NCBI GenBank assembly: GCA_036733965.1
Contig: DAIMZL010000005.1
Location: 8,178-72,177 of the forward strand
Reading direction: 5' to 3'
Source: JAEXOD01 sp937930275
Lineage (GTDB): Bacteria > Bacteroidota > Ignavibacteria > Ignavibacteriales > Melioribacteraceae
DNA length: 64,000 nucleotides
Shown here: one piece after another, positions 45,588 to 54,500 of the stretch
Layout of the letters: every line of letters begins with the position of its first letter
Position numbering within the stretch: position 1 is the first letter of the stretch
Made by a program: the position numbers and the translations under genes
Notes under the pieces: generated by a model
Databases searched by the model: none
What the model was told of the DNA's origin: nothing
What the model saw: only the letters and a program-made list of their open reading frames with translations

Positions 45588-45614
45588 CATTCAAAATGCA
45601 GCATTCAAAATTAT

Positions 45615-46703
45615 TTAGTTGTTTGCTTTAAATTCCTGCATAAATTCAACTAATTTTACCACTCCTTCGGTTGGGAAAGCATTATAAATTGATGCTCTAA
45701 CTCCACCCACTGAACGGTGACCTTTTAATCCCGAAAATCCTTTTGCAGCTGATTCGGCAAGGAATTTCTTTTCTAATTCTTCACTTGGTAATCTAAAAGT
45801 GACATTCATTAAAGAGCGATCATCTTTATTAACTACTGTCCCTTTGTAATAACCGTCACTTTCATCCATATAATTATATAAAATGCCGGCTTTTTCCATA
45901 TTGCGTTTATGCATTACATCTAAACCACCCATATTTAATAACCATTTAAATACAAGACCCATAATATAAATAGTAAAAGTAGAAGGTGTATTATACATAC
46001 TATCGTTTTCGGCATGTATTTTATAATTCATATAAGTATGCAAACTATCCGAAGAGCGTTCCAACAACGATTTTTTAACTATAACGACCGTAGCACCTGC
46101 CGGTCCCATATTTTTTTGAGCACCAGCGTAAATTAAGCCATATTTGTTAATGTCTAACATTTTGTATAAAAAGTCTGATGATGCATCGCATACTAAAGGA
46201 ACATTGCCTACTTCGGGTTCGTTTTTAAATTGTGTACCGTAAATAGTATTATTGGAAGTAAAATGAACATATGAAGCTTCTGGATCAAATTTAAATTCAC
46301 TTACTGCAGGAAGATGATTAAAATTATCTGCTTCCGAAGTTGCCGCAATATTAACAGCGCCTACTCTTTTTGCTTCTTTTACGGCTTTTTTAGACCAAAC
46401 ACCCGTAACTAAATAATCTGCTTTATTTGCAGTAGGCATCAAGTTTAACGGGACCATCGAAAATTGTAAAGTAGCTCCGCCTTGTAAGAATAAAACGGCA
46501 TAATCATCGCCTATATTTAACAATGTTCTCAAATCTTTTTCGGCTGTTTTAATAATTCCGTCATACACTTTACCGCGGTGACTCATTTCCATTACCGACA
46601 TTCCGGCACCCGGATAACATACAAAATCTTTTTGCGCTTGTAATAACACTTCTTCCGGTAATACCGCCGGACCGGCACTAAAATTAAATACTCTGTTTTC
46701 CAT
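45615..46703 (-). CDS. serC: Phosphoserine aminotransferase
   Basis: The 362-residue PLP enzyme makes phosphoserine in serine synthesis. It starts NFSAGPAVLPEEVLLQAQ and has MSVMEMSHRGKVYDGII. The cofactor Lys is in GLIYAGAQKNMGPAGATVVIV. Other signatures are HFTSNNTIYGTQF, NTPSTFTIYIMG and GLKGHRSVGGVRASIYNAFP. No other ser or pdx gene is adjacent. It is followed by the double terminator. Confidence 0.97.
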   Translation of the reverse strand: MENRVFNFSAGPAVLPEEVLLQAQKDFVCYPGAGMSVMEMSHRGKVYDGIIKTAEKDLRTLLNIGDDYAVLFLQGGATLQFSMVPLNLMPTANKADYLVTGVWSKKAVKEAKRVGAVNIAATSEADNFNHLPAVSEFKFDPEASYVHFTSNNTIYGTQFKNEPEVGNVPLVCDASSDFLYKMLDINKYGLIYAGAQKNMGPAGATVVIVKKSLLERSSDSLHTYMNYKIHAENDSMYNTPSTFTIYIMGLVFKWLLNMGGLDVMHKRNMEKAGILYNYMDESDGYYKGTVVNKDDRSLMNVTFRLPSEELEKKFLAESAAKGFSGLKGHRSVGGVRASIYNAFPTEGVVKLVEFMQEFKANN

Positions 46704-46889
46704 AACTATCCTTCTTTATTTAATTCTTTAAGTTGATGTAGTAAATATAATAATTTTTGCTATAATTTAATATGCAAATAACTATAAAAAAACAAGTATC
46801 CACATTGAATTATTTGGAGAAAAACAAAATTTCATCTTGTATTTTAGGTTGATAATTAGTAATTTATTATTTGTTAAAACGGAGGCAAT

Positions 46890-49022
46890 ATGAAAATATT
46901 TCGAGTGCAAATTGTATTGTTTTTTTTTGTTTTTTATATGACAGTTTCTTCTCAGTGGCAACCACTCATTAACGGTCCTACAGGCGCAAATACTTTTTCG
47001 ATAACTGAATTTAACGACCAACTATTTATTACTTCCGATAAGGGAATTTTCGTTAGCAGTAATTATGTAACATGGAATTACGTTAACTTTGAACCAAATT
47101 TACTTACGTTAACTCCTTGTTATATCGCAGCGACTGATACTTTTATAGTTGCTAACAGAGGTGAATTTGTTAAGATATCTTACGACTCAGGAATTAATTG
47201 GGAAGATATTTCATTTGGATTAGCAAACAAATCTCCCGAAATGTTACTGGCAAATGACTCAACAATTATAGCAAAAACCGGCGGTTCTCTATTTATTAAA
47301 GAAAAAACAAACGGGTTTTGGAATGTTTGGAAAGAAATTTGGACTCCTTCAAACAATATTAACGTAATATCGGTTGCTTTTAATAATAGCTCAATAATAT
47401 TTACATCAAATAGTAACGAAATTTATAAGTCAACGAACCAAGGAGTGACTTGGAATATTACACCCTTTGATTCTACTATAAGCTTATACAGCATTAAGTG
47501 TTATAAAAACAACTATTATTTATGTACTTATAACGGATTATTTAAATCAACAGATAACGGTGAAACTTGGACCAGTGCTTTAAGTAGTTATTATGTAAAG
47601 AACTTTTATATGAATGATGTTTTTGCAATTGCTCAAGTATACAGCTCACCAAAGGATAAATTGTTAATATTATTTGATGATTTGAATGTATTTACTGAAT
47701 TGAGTGATGATTATTACGACCGAAGCATTACCGACTTTTTAATTAAAGATAATAGCTGTTTTCTTACTACTTCGTTAGGCGGAGTATTTAGACATTATTT
47801 GAGTGGTTTTGGTTGGGACGCTATAAGTTTTGATCTAATTCCGTTTAATATTAATTCGTTTACATATAATGATAATTATTTATTTGCTTACACTAATATG
47901 AGCGAAGGCGTTTTTAGATCAAGCGATGACGGTAGAAATTGGATTTATTCTCCTCTTCCGCACTATAATCCCAATGTATTTCCTAATTTGTCTAATTTAT
48001 TAGTAAAACGAAATATAATTATCGGAACTGAAGCGACTAATTCTTATTCTTATTATTCGACTACTAACGGAAGCAATTGGACAACTATTGATTGGGGAGG
48101 AGCAAATCGGTCAACGACTGTATTAGGAAATGATTTGTATTCTGCAGGTTTTCAAGTAACAAAATGGAACGAAAATACCACACCATATATTTTTACAACT
48201 TCACCTATAAATTTGCAATCAATTGCTGTAATGGGAGATAGTTCTAATTATAAAATTGTTGTTTCTACATTAAACAACGAATTATATATTTCTGATGAAC
48301 AATTAAATAACTGGACAAATATTTCGGTTAATTTACCAAATAGTATAACTCACATTAATGATATTTCCGTTACTCAAAATAGTATTTATGTTGCTATTAC
48401 GAATAGTTCGGTAAACCAAACTGGAGTTTATAAATCTACTGATTTTGGTAATACATGGATACAAATTATTAATAATAGATATATTGAAAAACTGTTTTCA
48501 AAAGACAATTACGTTTTTGCTGCAGCTAGTTCGTTTAATGGCGGAATATTTGCTTCAAAAAACAGCGGAAACTCTTTTGTTCCCTTTAACGAAGGGCTCG
48601 ATTTGTTAAATTTTTATGATATAAAACAATTCCAAATAACTGACGATTATGTGTATATCGGATTAAATAGCGAGTACCTTATTAAATGCACATCAGGAAT
48701 TTGGAAACGTAAGCTAAGTGAAATTATAGTTGATGTAAAAACCGAAACAAACCCTCCTTTATACTTTAATCTCGGTCAAAATTATCCAAATCCATTTAAT
48801 CCCACAACCCAAATTAATTTTTCATTACCTCATGGTTCATTTGTTTCTTTAAAAATTTATGATGTATTAGGAAAAGAAATTACGACTTTAGTAAACGAAG
48901 AATTACCTGCGGGGAATTACACTAAATCATTCGATGCTTCTAACTATTCAAGCGGAATTTATTTATATAAAATATCTACCGAAAAATTTAATGAAACAAA
49001 AAAAATGGTACTACTTAAATAG
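46890..49022 (+). CDS. Secreted beta-propeller-like protein with T9SS sorting domain
   Basis: The 710-residue protein has a signal peptide (ending VSSQ, about 22). A series of weak Asp-box/BNR-like repeats follows (STNQGVTWNI, STDNGETWTS, SSDDGRNWIYS, TTNGSNWTTI, STDFGNTWIQI, SKNSGNSFVPF). A T9SS type A domain ends it (QNYPNPFNPTTQINFSLP ... SSGIYLYKIST ... KKMVLLK). It has fewer and more degenerate repeats than the protein at 5890. Surface location is inferred from the sorting domain; no activity is assigned. Confidence 0.9.
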   Translation: MKIFRVQIVLFFFVFYMTVSSQWQPLINGPTGANTFSITEFNDQLFITSDKGIFVSSNYVTWNYVNFEPNLLTLTPCYIAATDTFIVANRGEFVKISYDSGINWEDISFGLANKSPEMLLANDSTIIAKTGGSLFIKEKTNGFWNVWKEIWTPSNNINVISVAFNNSSIIFTSNSNEIYKSTNQGVTWNITPFDSTISLYSIKCYKNNYYLCTYNGLFKSTDNGETWTSALSSYYVKNFYMNDVFAIAQVYSSPKDKLLILFDDLNVFTELSDDYYDRSITDFLIKDNSCFLTTSLGGVFRHYLSGFGWDAISFDLIPFNINSFTYNDNYLFAYTNMSEGVFRSSDDGRNWIYSPLPHYNPNVFPNLSNLLVKRNIIIGTEATNSYSYYSTTNGSNWTTIDWGGANRSTTVLGNDLYSAGFQVTKWNENTTPYIFTTSPINLQSIAVMGDSSNYKIVVSTLNNELYISDEQLNNWTNISVNLPNSITHINDISVTQNSIYVAITNSSVNQTGVYKSTDFGNTWIQIINNRYIEKLFSKDNYVFAAASSFNGGIFASKNSGNSFVPFNEGLDLLNFYDIKQFQITDDYVYIGLNSEYLIKCTSGIWKRKLSEIIVDVKTETNPPLYFNLGQNYPNPFNPTTQINFSLPHGSFVSLKIYDVLGKEITTLVNEELPAGNYTKSFDASNYSSGIYLYKISTEKFNETKKMVLLK

Positions 49023-49035
49023 TTTTTTTAATAAA

Positions 49036-49067
49036 AAAACCTCATCATTAAAATGTGATGAGGTTTT
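49036..49067. terminator. Bidirectional terminator after the second T9SS protein
   Basis: AAAACCTCATCA and TGATGAGGTTTT pair perfectly over 12 bases around an 8-base loop, with A and T tracts. It serves the T9SS gene and the convergent MscS gene. Confidence 0.93.
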
Positions 49068-49100
49068 TAATTTAATTTATCCCCCACTAAACAAAATGTA

Positions 49101-50999
49101 CTATTTTTTAAAGTTATCAAAAATACTTGTAATATTAAATCCGGGCATTTTGTAATCTTTTGGTAAATAGTCATCGGGAATAGTGGTTTTATTTCCGTCT
49201 CGTACTGCAGAATAATGCGGAGACATAATTTCAACTCCGGCTTCATTAAATTTATCCTGAATATTTTTATGCAAATCCGAATATATTTTTGCCATTAGAT
49301 TTGGTTTTTGAGTATATGCATTTATCTCGTAACTAACATAAAAATCTTCCAAACTTGTCTGTAAAACAAACGGGATAGGATCGGCTAAAATATCCGAAGT
49401 ATTAATTGCTGCGTCAATTAATAAATTATGCACTTGTTCCCATGGCACATCATACCCAATAGTAACAGTTGTATGTAAAATAAGTCCTTTATCTACAGAT
49501 GTACTATAATTTATTATATGACTCCCCAAAATCATTGAATTGGGTATTGTAATATTAACATTTTTAGTTGTTTTAATTCTCGTAACCAACAACGATTTTT
49601 CGATAATATCTCCTGTTGTTTCCGCAATTTTAACTCTATCCCCTAATTTAAACGGATTCATATAGGTAATTACAACACCCGCTACAATATTGCTTATTGC
49701 CGATGATGATCCTAAGGAAAACAATATACCCAAAAATACCGAAAATCCTTGAAATACGGGAGATTCACTTCCGGGTAAGTAGGGAAATATTACAATTGCT
49801 CCAAATATTATAAATAAAAAACGTATTATTTTATAAGTCGGTTCAGCCCATTCAGGCAAAAAACCTGCAAACGTAATTGCTTTTTTCCCGATTTCATCAA
49901 ATATAAATTTTAATATTTTATTAATGTAATGAATAAAAACAATTATCACTGCAATAGTAAAGATATTTGGCAGGTAATTAACAAACTCGTCAAATACTTT
50001 TTTGGCCGGGTCCAAAATGTAAGATAATAATTTGTTAGTCCAACCGGATGTATATTCAAAATTACTAAAAACAAAAGCTACAAATAAATATGTGGAAATA
50101 AATATAAATGCGTTTCTTAAAATTCGTTCCGAAAATGCCGTTATTTCAACAAGCCGCTCTTCAGAAAAGAGCTGGATATTTTTAATGTTTACCGATTTAA
50201 GAATTGATAGTTTCCACTCATCAATTTTTTCCTTCATCAAGTTAAAAAACGCATTAATTAACTTAATTATTGATATATAAAATGCAAAAGCAAAAACAAT
50301 GTAAAATATTGACTTTAAATATATTCTAATATTAATTTCTTTAGTATAAGCAAATAATGAAAGACTAAAAGTTATAAAATAAAACAATATTACAAGTGTA
50401 ATGCTTAGTCTAAATAATCGAAAAACGGCTTTAAATATTCCGTTTAGAATTGAAGGATTAAGAAGTGTTTTATTTTTAATTTTTAACGTATAATTAAATT
50501 TAGTTGAATCAAGAAAGTTATATATACCCTTAAAAGCCACTTTTATTCCCCACAACAATAAAAAAGACGCAAAAATTAAAGTAGCAAATTTTGCCAACGA
50601 GTATAGTGTGTTTTTAATCGAATATTTTTCAATTGTTTTATTTAGCGATATTTTTATTTTATTTTTATAATTTTCGGCAAGCAAATTCATGTTAGTATTT
50701 GTTCCGAGCGTATCTAAAGGAGAAACTGAAAGAACTATTAAATCTTTGTACACTACCGATACAAATATACCGTCATCGGCAAGTTTAATTGAATCCGTAG
50801 TTACTCCTATATTTATAAGATGTGATAGATTGCTTGATATTTGTTCCGCTCTTTTATTTGTGCTTAACGACCCCAATCCTTTGTTAATATAAAATAACGT
50901 ATCATTATCTAAAACAACAGGATAAGAACCGTTATTGTTTTGAGGAATAATATTTAAATGAATTGAAAACATAATTACAAAAAGTAATAGTTTTTTCAA
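49101..50999 (-). CDS. Large MscS-family mechanosensitive channel
   Basis: The 632-residue protein starts at TTG 50999 with a strong AGGAGG just upstream. A signal peptide (about 1-20) and a periplasmic part (about 20-130) are followed by about six helices. The MscS core (about 425-520) has the pore-helix-like FSVFLGILFSLGSSSAISNIVAGVVITYMNPF, then the beta domain LGDRVKIAETTGDIIEKSLL and ITIPNSMILGSHIINYS. Large MscS proteins relieve osmotic down-shock. It is the last gene of a minus-strand group with the J-domain protein. Confidence 0.92.
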   Translation of the reverse strand: MKKLLLFVIMFSIHLNIIPQNNNGSYPVVLDNDTLFYINKGLGSLSTNKRAEQISSNLSHLINIGVTTDSIKLADDGIFVSVVYKDLIVLSVSPLDTLGTNTNMNLLAENYKNKIKISLNKTIEKYSIKNTLYSLAKFATLIFASFLLLWGIKVAFKGIYNFLDSTKFNYTLKIKNKTLLNPSILNGIFKAVFRLFRLSITLVILFYFITFSLSLFAYTKEINIRIYLKSIFYIVFAFAFYISIIKLINAFFNLMKEKIDEWKLSILKSVNIKNIQLFSEERLVEITAFSERILRNAFIFISTYLFVAFVFSNFEYTSGWTNKLLSYILDPAKKVFDEFVNYLPNIFTIAVIIVFIHYINKILKFIFDEIGKKAITFAGFLPEWAEPTYKIIRFLFIIFGAIVIFPYLPGSESPVFQGFSVFLGILFSLGSSSAISNIVAGVVITYMNPFKLGDRVKIAETTGDIIEKSLLVTRIKTTKNVNITIPNSMILGSHIINYSTSVDKGLILHTTVTIGYDVPWEQVHNLLIDAAINTSDILADPIPFVLQTSLEDFYVSYEINAYTQKPNLMAKIYSDLHKNIQDKFNEAGVEIMSPHYSAVRDGNKTTIPDDYLPKDYKMPGFNITSIFDNFKK

Positions 51000-51007
51000 A
51001 GTTCCTC

Positions 51008-52006
51008 CTACAAATTATATTTTTCTTTCAACCACGAATATGCTGCGTTAATTTCTTTAGTTTTCATTTCGGCAAGTTCAATTATCTCTTCCCCCATTTT
51101 ATTTACCTTATCAGGGTGATATTTTGCAATTGCCCGTAAATATTGTTCTCTAATTTCTGCTTTCGTAATTTTCCCTTTTAGACCGAGCACTTTACCGTAA
51201 TACCGTGCTTTTTCCTCTTCGCTTGCATTAGTCGGGTCAAATTCGTCATTATCAATGCGTCTTTTATTTTCTGCTCGTTCGTATCTATACTCATATCTTT
51301 CTTGTTTTTCATAGCGTTCGTATTTATAGTCGTTATACGAGCTTTTTCGTTTATTTTGACCGTAGTAATATTTACCCACTACCGTTTTAACCCCTTGATA
51401 TAAAGGAGATGATACTTCGCCTATTTCATTTAAATAGTCTAACATTAAAAGATTTAAGAAATACCAATCTGTTCCCTTAATTGCCGAAGCATAATCAATA
51501 ATATGTTTAATTACTTTTGGTTCGGGAAAGTTGGTCCTTAGCTTTTTAACTTTGTTGTCATCCACAATAGGAGACATATAATCAAAAATAAAAGAAATCC
51601 ATTTTTGGTCCGGTGCATGCAATATTATTCCGTATAAAAGCAAAAAGTCACTATAAACACTAAACGGAGTATATTCTCCCACAAGCAATTTTGAATAACT
51701 TATACACTGTAATTTACCGTAAATTGTAAAAATAAACTCGTTTAACGCTTGTTCCGTATCAAGTTCAAACCATTTAATAAACACAGTGTTTACTGCATTA
51801 TATAAAAATACATTTTTAAATTCAATTGTTGAGCGGAAATTATGAATAAGGTACGAACGGGAAAAATCATTCATTCCGTTTTGAACCGTACCTATTGCAG
51901 CCCAAATTTGGTTGTAAATTTCATCATATATATAATAGGCTTTTTCATACTTACCTATTCCTGCCAAATGGTCAGCCACATCTCGCAGTTTTGTTATATC
52001 ACCCAT
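51008..52006 (-). CDS. Protein with C-terminal J domain (DjlA-like)
   Basis: The 332-residue protein has a helical N-terminal part (about 1-200) of unrecognised family, a charged low-complexity linker (about 215-255, many Tyr, Arg, Glu, Lys), and a C-terminal J domain. That domain has GLKGKITKAEIREQYLRAIAKYHPDKVNK, with HPD at 297-299. It should stimulate a DnaK partner. There is no membrane helix. It lies 8 bp before the MscS gene and follows the SpmA-SpmB gene. Confidence 0.87.
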   Translation of the reverse strand: MGDITKLRDVADHLAGIGKYEKAYYIYDEIYNQIWAAIGTVQNGMNDFSRSYLIHNFRSTIEFKNVFLYNAVNTVFIKWFELDTEQALNEFIFTIYGKLQCISYSKLLVGEYTPFSVYSDFLLLYGIILHAPDQKWISFIFDYMSPIVDDNKVKKLRTNFPEPKVIKHIIDYASAIKGTDWYFLNLLMLDYLNEIGEVSSPLYQGVKTVVGKYYYGQNKRKSSYNDYKYERYEKQERYEYRYERAENKRRIDNDEFDPTNASEEEKARYYGKVLGLKGKITKAEIREQYLRAIAKYHPDKVNKMGEEIIELAEMKTKEINAAYSWLKEKYNL

Positions 52007-52073
52007 TAATCTCTATCTTTATTTATTAACTTTTTAATGTACTAAAAAATATATAAAAATAAAACAGAAAAAG

Positions 52074-53666
52074 TTACATGGCAAACAGTAATCTGACAAT
52101 AAATATTGCGGCTATAAAACCAAATAAATCCGAAAGCAGTCCGGCAGCTAAAGCATACCGAGTTTTTTTAATATTTACCGCTCCAAAATATACGGCTAAT
52201 ACAAAAAAAGTTGTTTCGGTACTTCCAAACATAGTAGAAGCCAATATACCTATAAAAGAATCCGAGCCGTAAGTTTTCATAATTTCAGCTAAAATACCCA
52301 ACGACCCACTTCCCGATAAAGGTCTCATTAATGCCATAGGAACAACTTCGGGCGGCATCCCTATTAACGTTGTTATCGGTTTAAGAACATAAATCAACAC
52401 GTCCATTGCACCACCGGTCCTAAATATTCCTATTGCCACCAATATAGCCACCAAATAAGGAATAATTGTTACCGCAATCTGAAAACCTTCTTTAGCTCCT
52501 TCTATAAAAGTTTCGTATATTTTTACTTTTTTGATTACCCCTATTAAAACAAACGTTCCTATTAATGCCGGTATTGCAATAATGGAAATAACCTGAATAA
52601 CAGATTTAAAGATATCTCCGCTAATATATGCACTTATAAAACCAATTGCTCCCCAATAATATAGTTGATAAATTACAATAATAATTATTGAAAACCCTAT
52701 ATACTTTTTGTATCCGTTTTTTATTCTTAATAAAGCTTCGCTAAATGAAGCAGGAAAATTTTGAAATAGTTTTACTAAAAAAACACCTCCCAAAGTTGCA
52801 CAAAACGAGCCAAACATTGTAGTTCCTATTATTATTGCGGGTTGACTGCTTCCCATTGCAGCCCTTAATGCAATTGCTGTAGCCGGCATTAAAGCAAAAC
52901 TTGCCGTATTTAACACTAAAAACATGCACATTGCATCTGTTGCCGTATCTTTTTTATCATTTAGTGTATTTAGCTCTTCCATTGCTTTAATACCAAACGG
53001 AGTGGCAGCGTTTCCCAGACCTAAAAAAGTGGCTGAAAGATTCATAATTATTGCACCGATTGCCGGATGATCGGCGGGAACAGTCGGAAATAGATATCTC
53101 ATTACCGGTTTTGCAAGTAGTGACAAATGTTTAATTAACCCGCTTTCTTCCGCAATTTTCATTATTCCCAACCAAAGAGCCATAATTCCGATTAGTCCTA
53201 AAACAATTTCAACGGCAGTATTTGCAAAATTTAAAGCCGATGAAGTTATTTCTTTCATCTTTACAAAAGAAACTTTTTCGGGTTGCAAAATTCCGAAATA
53301 TCTTCCGTTTTTTTCGCTTTTATTTAATATAATATTTGCTTCTATATCATCTTCTTTACCCGTAACGGCTGCAATTACCTTTAATTCGTCTTTAAGCTCA
53401 GTATTACTCTCTATCAATATTTTTTGAGCTCTCTTCAAGGTATCTAATTTTGTTAATACCTTAAATTTAATATCGTTGTTTACAGTGCCCGAAAATAGTT
53501 TGTTGTACGTTTTAGTCGTAATTTCTATATTATAGCCGTTATTATCTTTTATAATTTCACACGCAATTTTTTTATCATATTTGCCTTTATAACTATCCGT
53601 TAAATCAACGGTTAAAGCCGAGCCTATACCCAACACAATTAAAAATAACCATACATAATTAAGCAT
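52074..53666 (-). CDS. SpmA-SpmB fusion, nucleoside-recognition (Gate) domain membrane protein
   Basis: The 530-residue protein has a leader helix, a soluble segment, and two Gate modules. The first (about 155-310) has the SpmA motif LSATFLGLGNAATPFGIKAMEEL. The second (about 355-525) has the SpmB motif SGSLGILAEIMKTYGSDSF and FGSTETTFFVLAVYFGAV. In Bacillus the two are separate spore maturation genes; here they form one polypeptide in an organism with no sign of sporulation. A transporter-like role is likely; the substrate is unknown. Confidence 0.9.
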   Translation of the reverse strand: MLNYVWLFLIVLGIGSALTVDLTDSYKGKYDKKIACEIIKDNNGYNIEITTKTYNKLFSGTVNNDIKFKVLTKLDTLKRAQKILIESNTELKDELKVIAAVTGKEDDIEANIILNKSEKNGRYFGILQPEKVSFVKMKEITSSALNFANTAVEIVLGLIGIMALWLGIMKIAEESGLIKHLSLLAKPVMRYLFPTVPADHPAIGAIIMNLSATFLGLGNAATPFGIKAMEELNTLNDKKDTATDAMCMFLVLNTASFALMPATAIALRAAMGSSQPAIIIGTTMFGSFCATLGGVFLVKLFQNFPASFSEALLRIKNGYKKYIGFSIIIIVIYQLYYWGAIGFISAYISGDIFKSVIQVISIIAIPALIGTFVLIGVIKKVKIYETFIEGAKEGFQIAVTIIPYLVAILVAIGIFRTGGAMDVLIYVLKPITTLIGMPPEVVPMALMRPLSGSGSLGILAEIMKTYGSDSFIGILASTMFGSTETTFFVLAVYFGAVNIKKTRYALAAGLLSDLFGFIAAIFIVRLLFAM

Positions 53667-53771
53667 TAATCATCCGTATCTTTTTATACAAAATTACGGT
53701 TAATAATAATTTTATTCAATAAAAAACTTTTTTAACATTTTATTTGTTTATAATAAAAACGGAGAACAAAA

Positions 53772-53978
53772 ATGGAAAAGAACGTTGGCGGTTTCGATAA
53801 AATTGTAAGAATTATTTTAGGCGTTGCAATAATTATTGCCGGAATTGTTTTTAACAGTTGGTGGGGCTTAATAGGTATCATCCCTCTTGCAACGGGACTT
53901 TTTGGCAGATGCGGTTTATACTGTCCGCTTGGCATTAATACCTGCAAAATTGATCCGAATAATAATAAAGATAAATAG
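53772..53978 (+). CDS. DUF2892 small membrane protein (YgaP-like)
   Basis: The 68-residue protein has two close hydrophobic helices (IVRIILGVAIIIAGIVF and WWGLIGIIPLATGLFG) and ends in a Cys-containing GRCGLYCPLGINTCK segment. This is the membrane module found in YgaP and in stand-alone DUF2892 proteins. It has a clear GGAGAAC ribosome site. It is divergent from the SpmA-SpmB gene. Function is unknown; sulfur-linked roles are suggested for relatives. Confidence 0.9.
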   Translation: MEKNVGGFDKIVRIILGVAIIIAGIVFNSWWGLIGIIPLATGLFGRCGLYCPLGINTCKIDPNNNKDK

Positions 53979-54500
53979 TATATAATATTTGTTTATTACT
54001 ATCTTACGATAGTGTCAATTAAGTGTTACTATATTTTTAATTGTTTTTATTTACCGCTATTTTCAAATAGTTGCCGGTAAGCTATATTTTTTAGGGTTTT
54101 TTTCAATTATCTAAAGATAGTTGCAATTTAAAGTAATGATAAATAATATGCATTTTTTTATCAATTCGGGACTGTATCAAAAGTTTAAAAAAAGCATCAA
54201 AAATACAGCCCCCGAATTTATTACCCTTCATTTTACATACATCACATAAAAATCAGCTAATTCCGTAGGAATGTTTTAATAATAGATAAAGAAAAGTAAA
54301 ATTAACAAGAACTCGCTTGCAAGTGAATTAATAATTTCCTACGGGAATTTTAAATTACATTAGTGTAATATTTAACATTTTTCTGACCCGTTATTATAAA
54401 GATGATAACGAATAGGAACTCAAGACTCGGCACTTATTCAACCTTTAACCTTCAACATTTAATATTATTTTTTGTGTTTATTTCACTCGCCCTTATAATT
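53979..54500. other. Intergenic region rich in small inverted repeats
   Basis: It contains two related hairpins (ACTATC/GATAGT at 53998-54013 and CAATTATC/GATAGTTG at 54104-54123). A larger GGGACTGTAT/ATACAG hairpin lies at 54163-54218. A diverged TTCCGTAGGAA / TTCCTACGGGAA pair is at 54260-54272 and 54334-54348, with a 14-base palindrome between. No gene was recognised. Confidence 0.6.
54163..54218. repeat. Hairpin with GGGGCTGTAT-type ends
   Basis: AATTCGGGACTGTAT (54163-54177) and ATACAGCCCCCGAATT (54203-54218) are near-perfect inverted repeats around a 25-base AT loop. The core matches the ends of the candidate element at 20438-20864. It could be a minimal mobile remnant or a structural RNA/terminator. 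Confidence 0.5.

Larger units (their letters stand above)
45471..45612. repeat. Tandem repeat of ATTCAAAA-TCAGCATTCAAAATTA units with hairpins
   Basis: ATTCAGTATTCAAAATT, CATTCAAAACTCAGCATTCAAAATTA and CATTCAAAATGCAGCATTCAAAATTA occur within 142 bases. They alternate with two hairpins of unrelated stem sequence. The units are about 70 bp apart and look like a duplicated terminator module. Confidence 0.7.
45268..45614. other. Intergenic region between convergent HU and serC genes
   Basis: It holds the HU terminator (45288), an AT-rich stretch with nothing recognised (45315-45470), and an array of CATTCAAAA repeats with two hairpins (45471-45612) that act as serC terminators. Confidence 0.6.

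Noticed and set aside
54137..54250. 37-codon frame through the hairpin at 54163
   Set aside because: It has no ribosome site and its sequence is the inverted-repeat hairpin itself, so coding is unlikely.
54410..54480. ACTCAAGACTCGGCACT...CTTCAACATTTAA segment as a copy of the serC repeat
   Set aside because: Only loose similarity of composition; it does not share the CATTCAAAA core.
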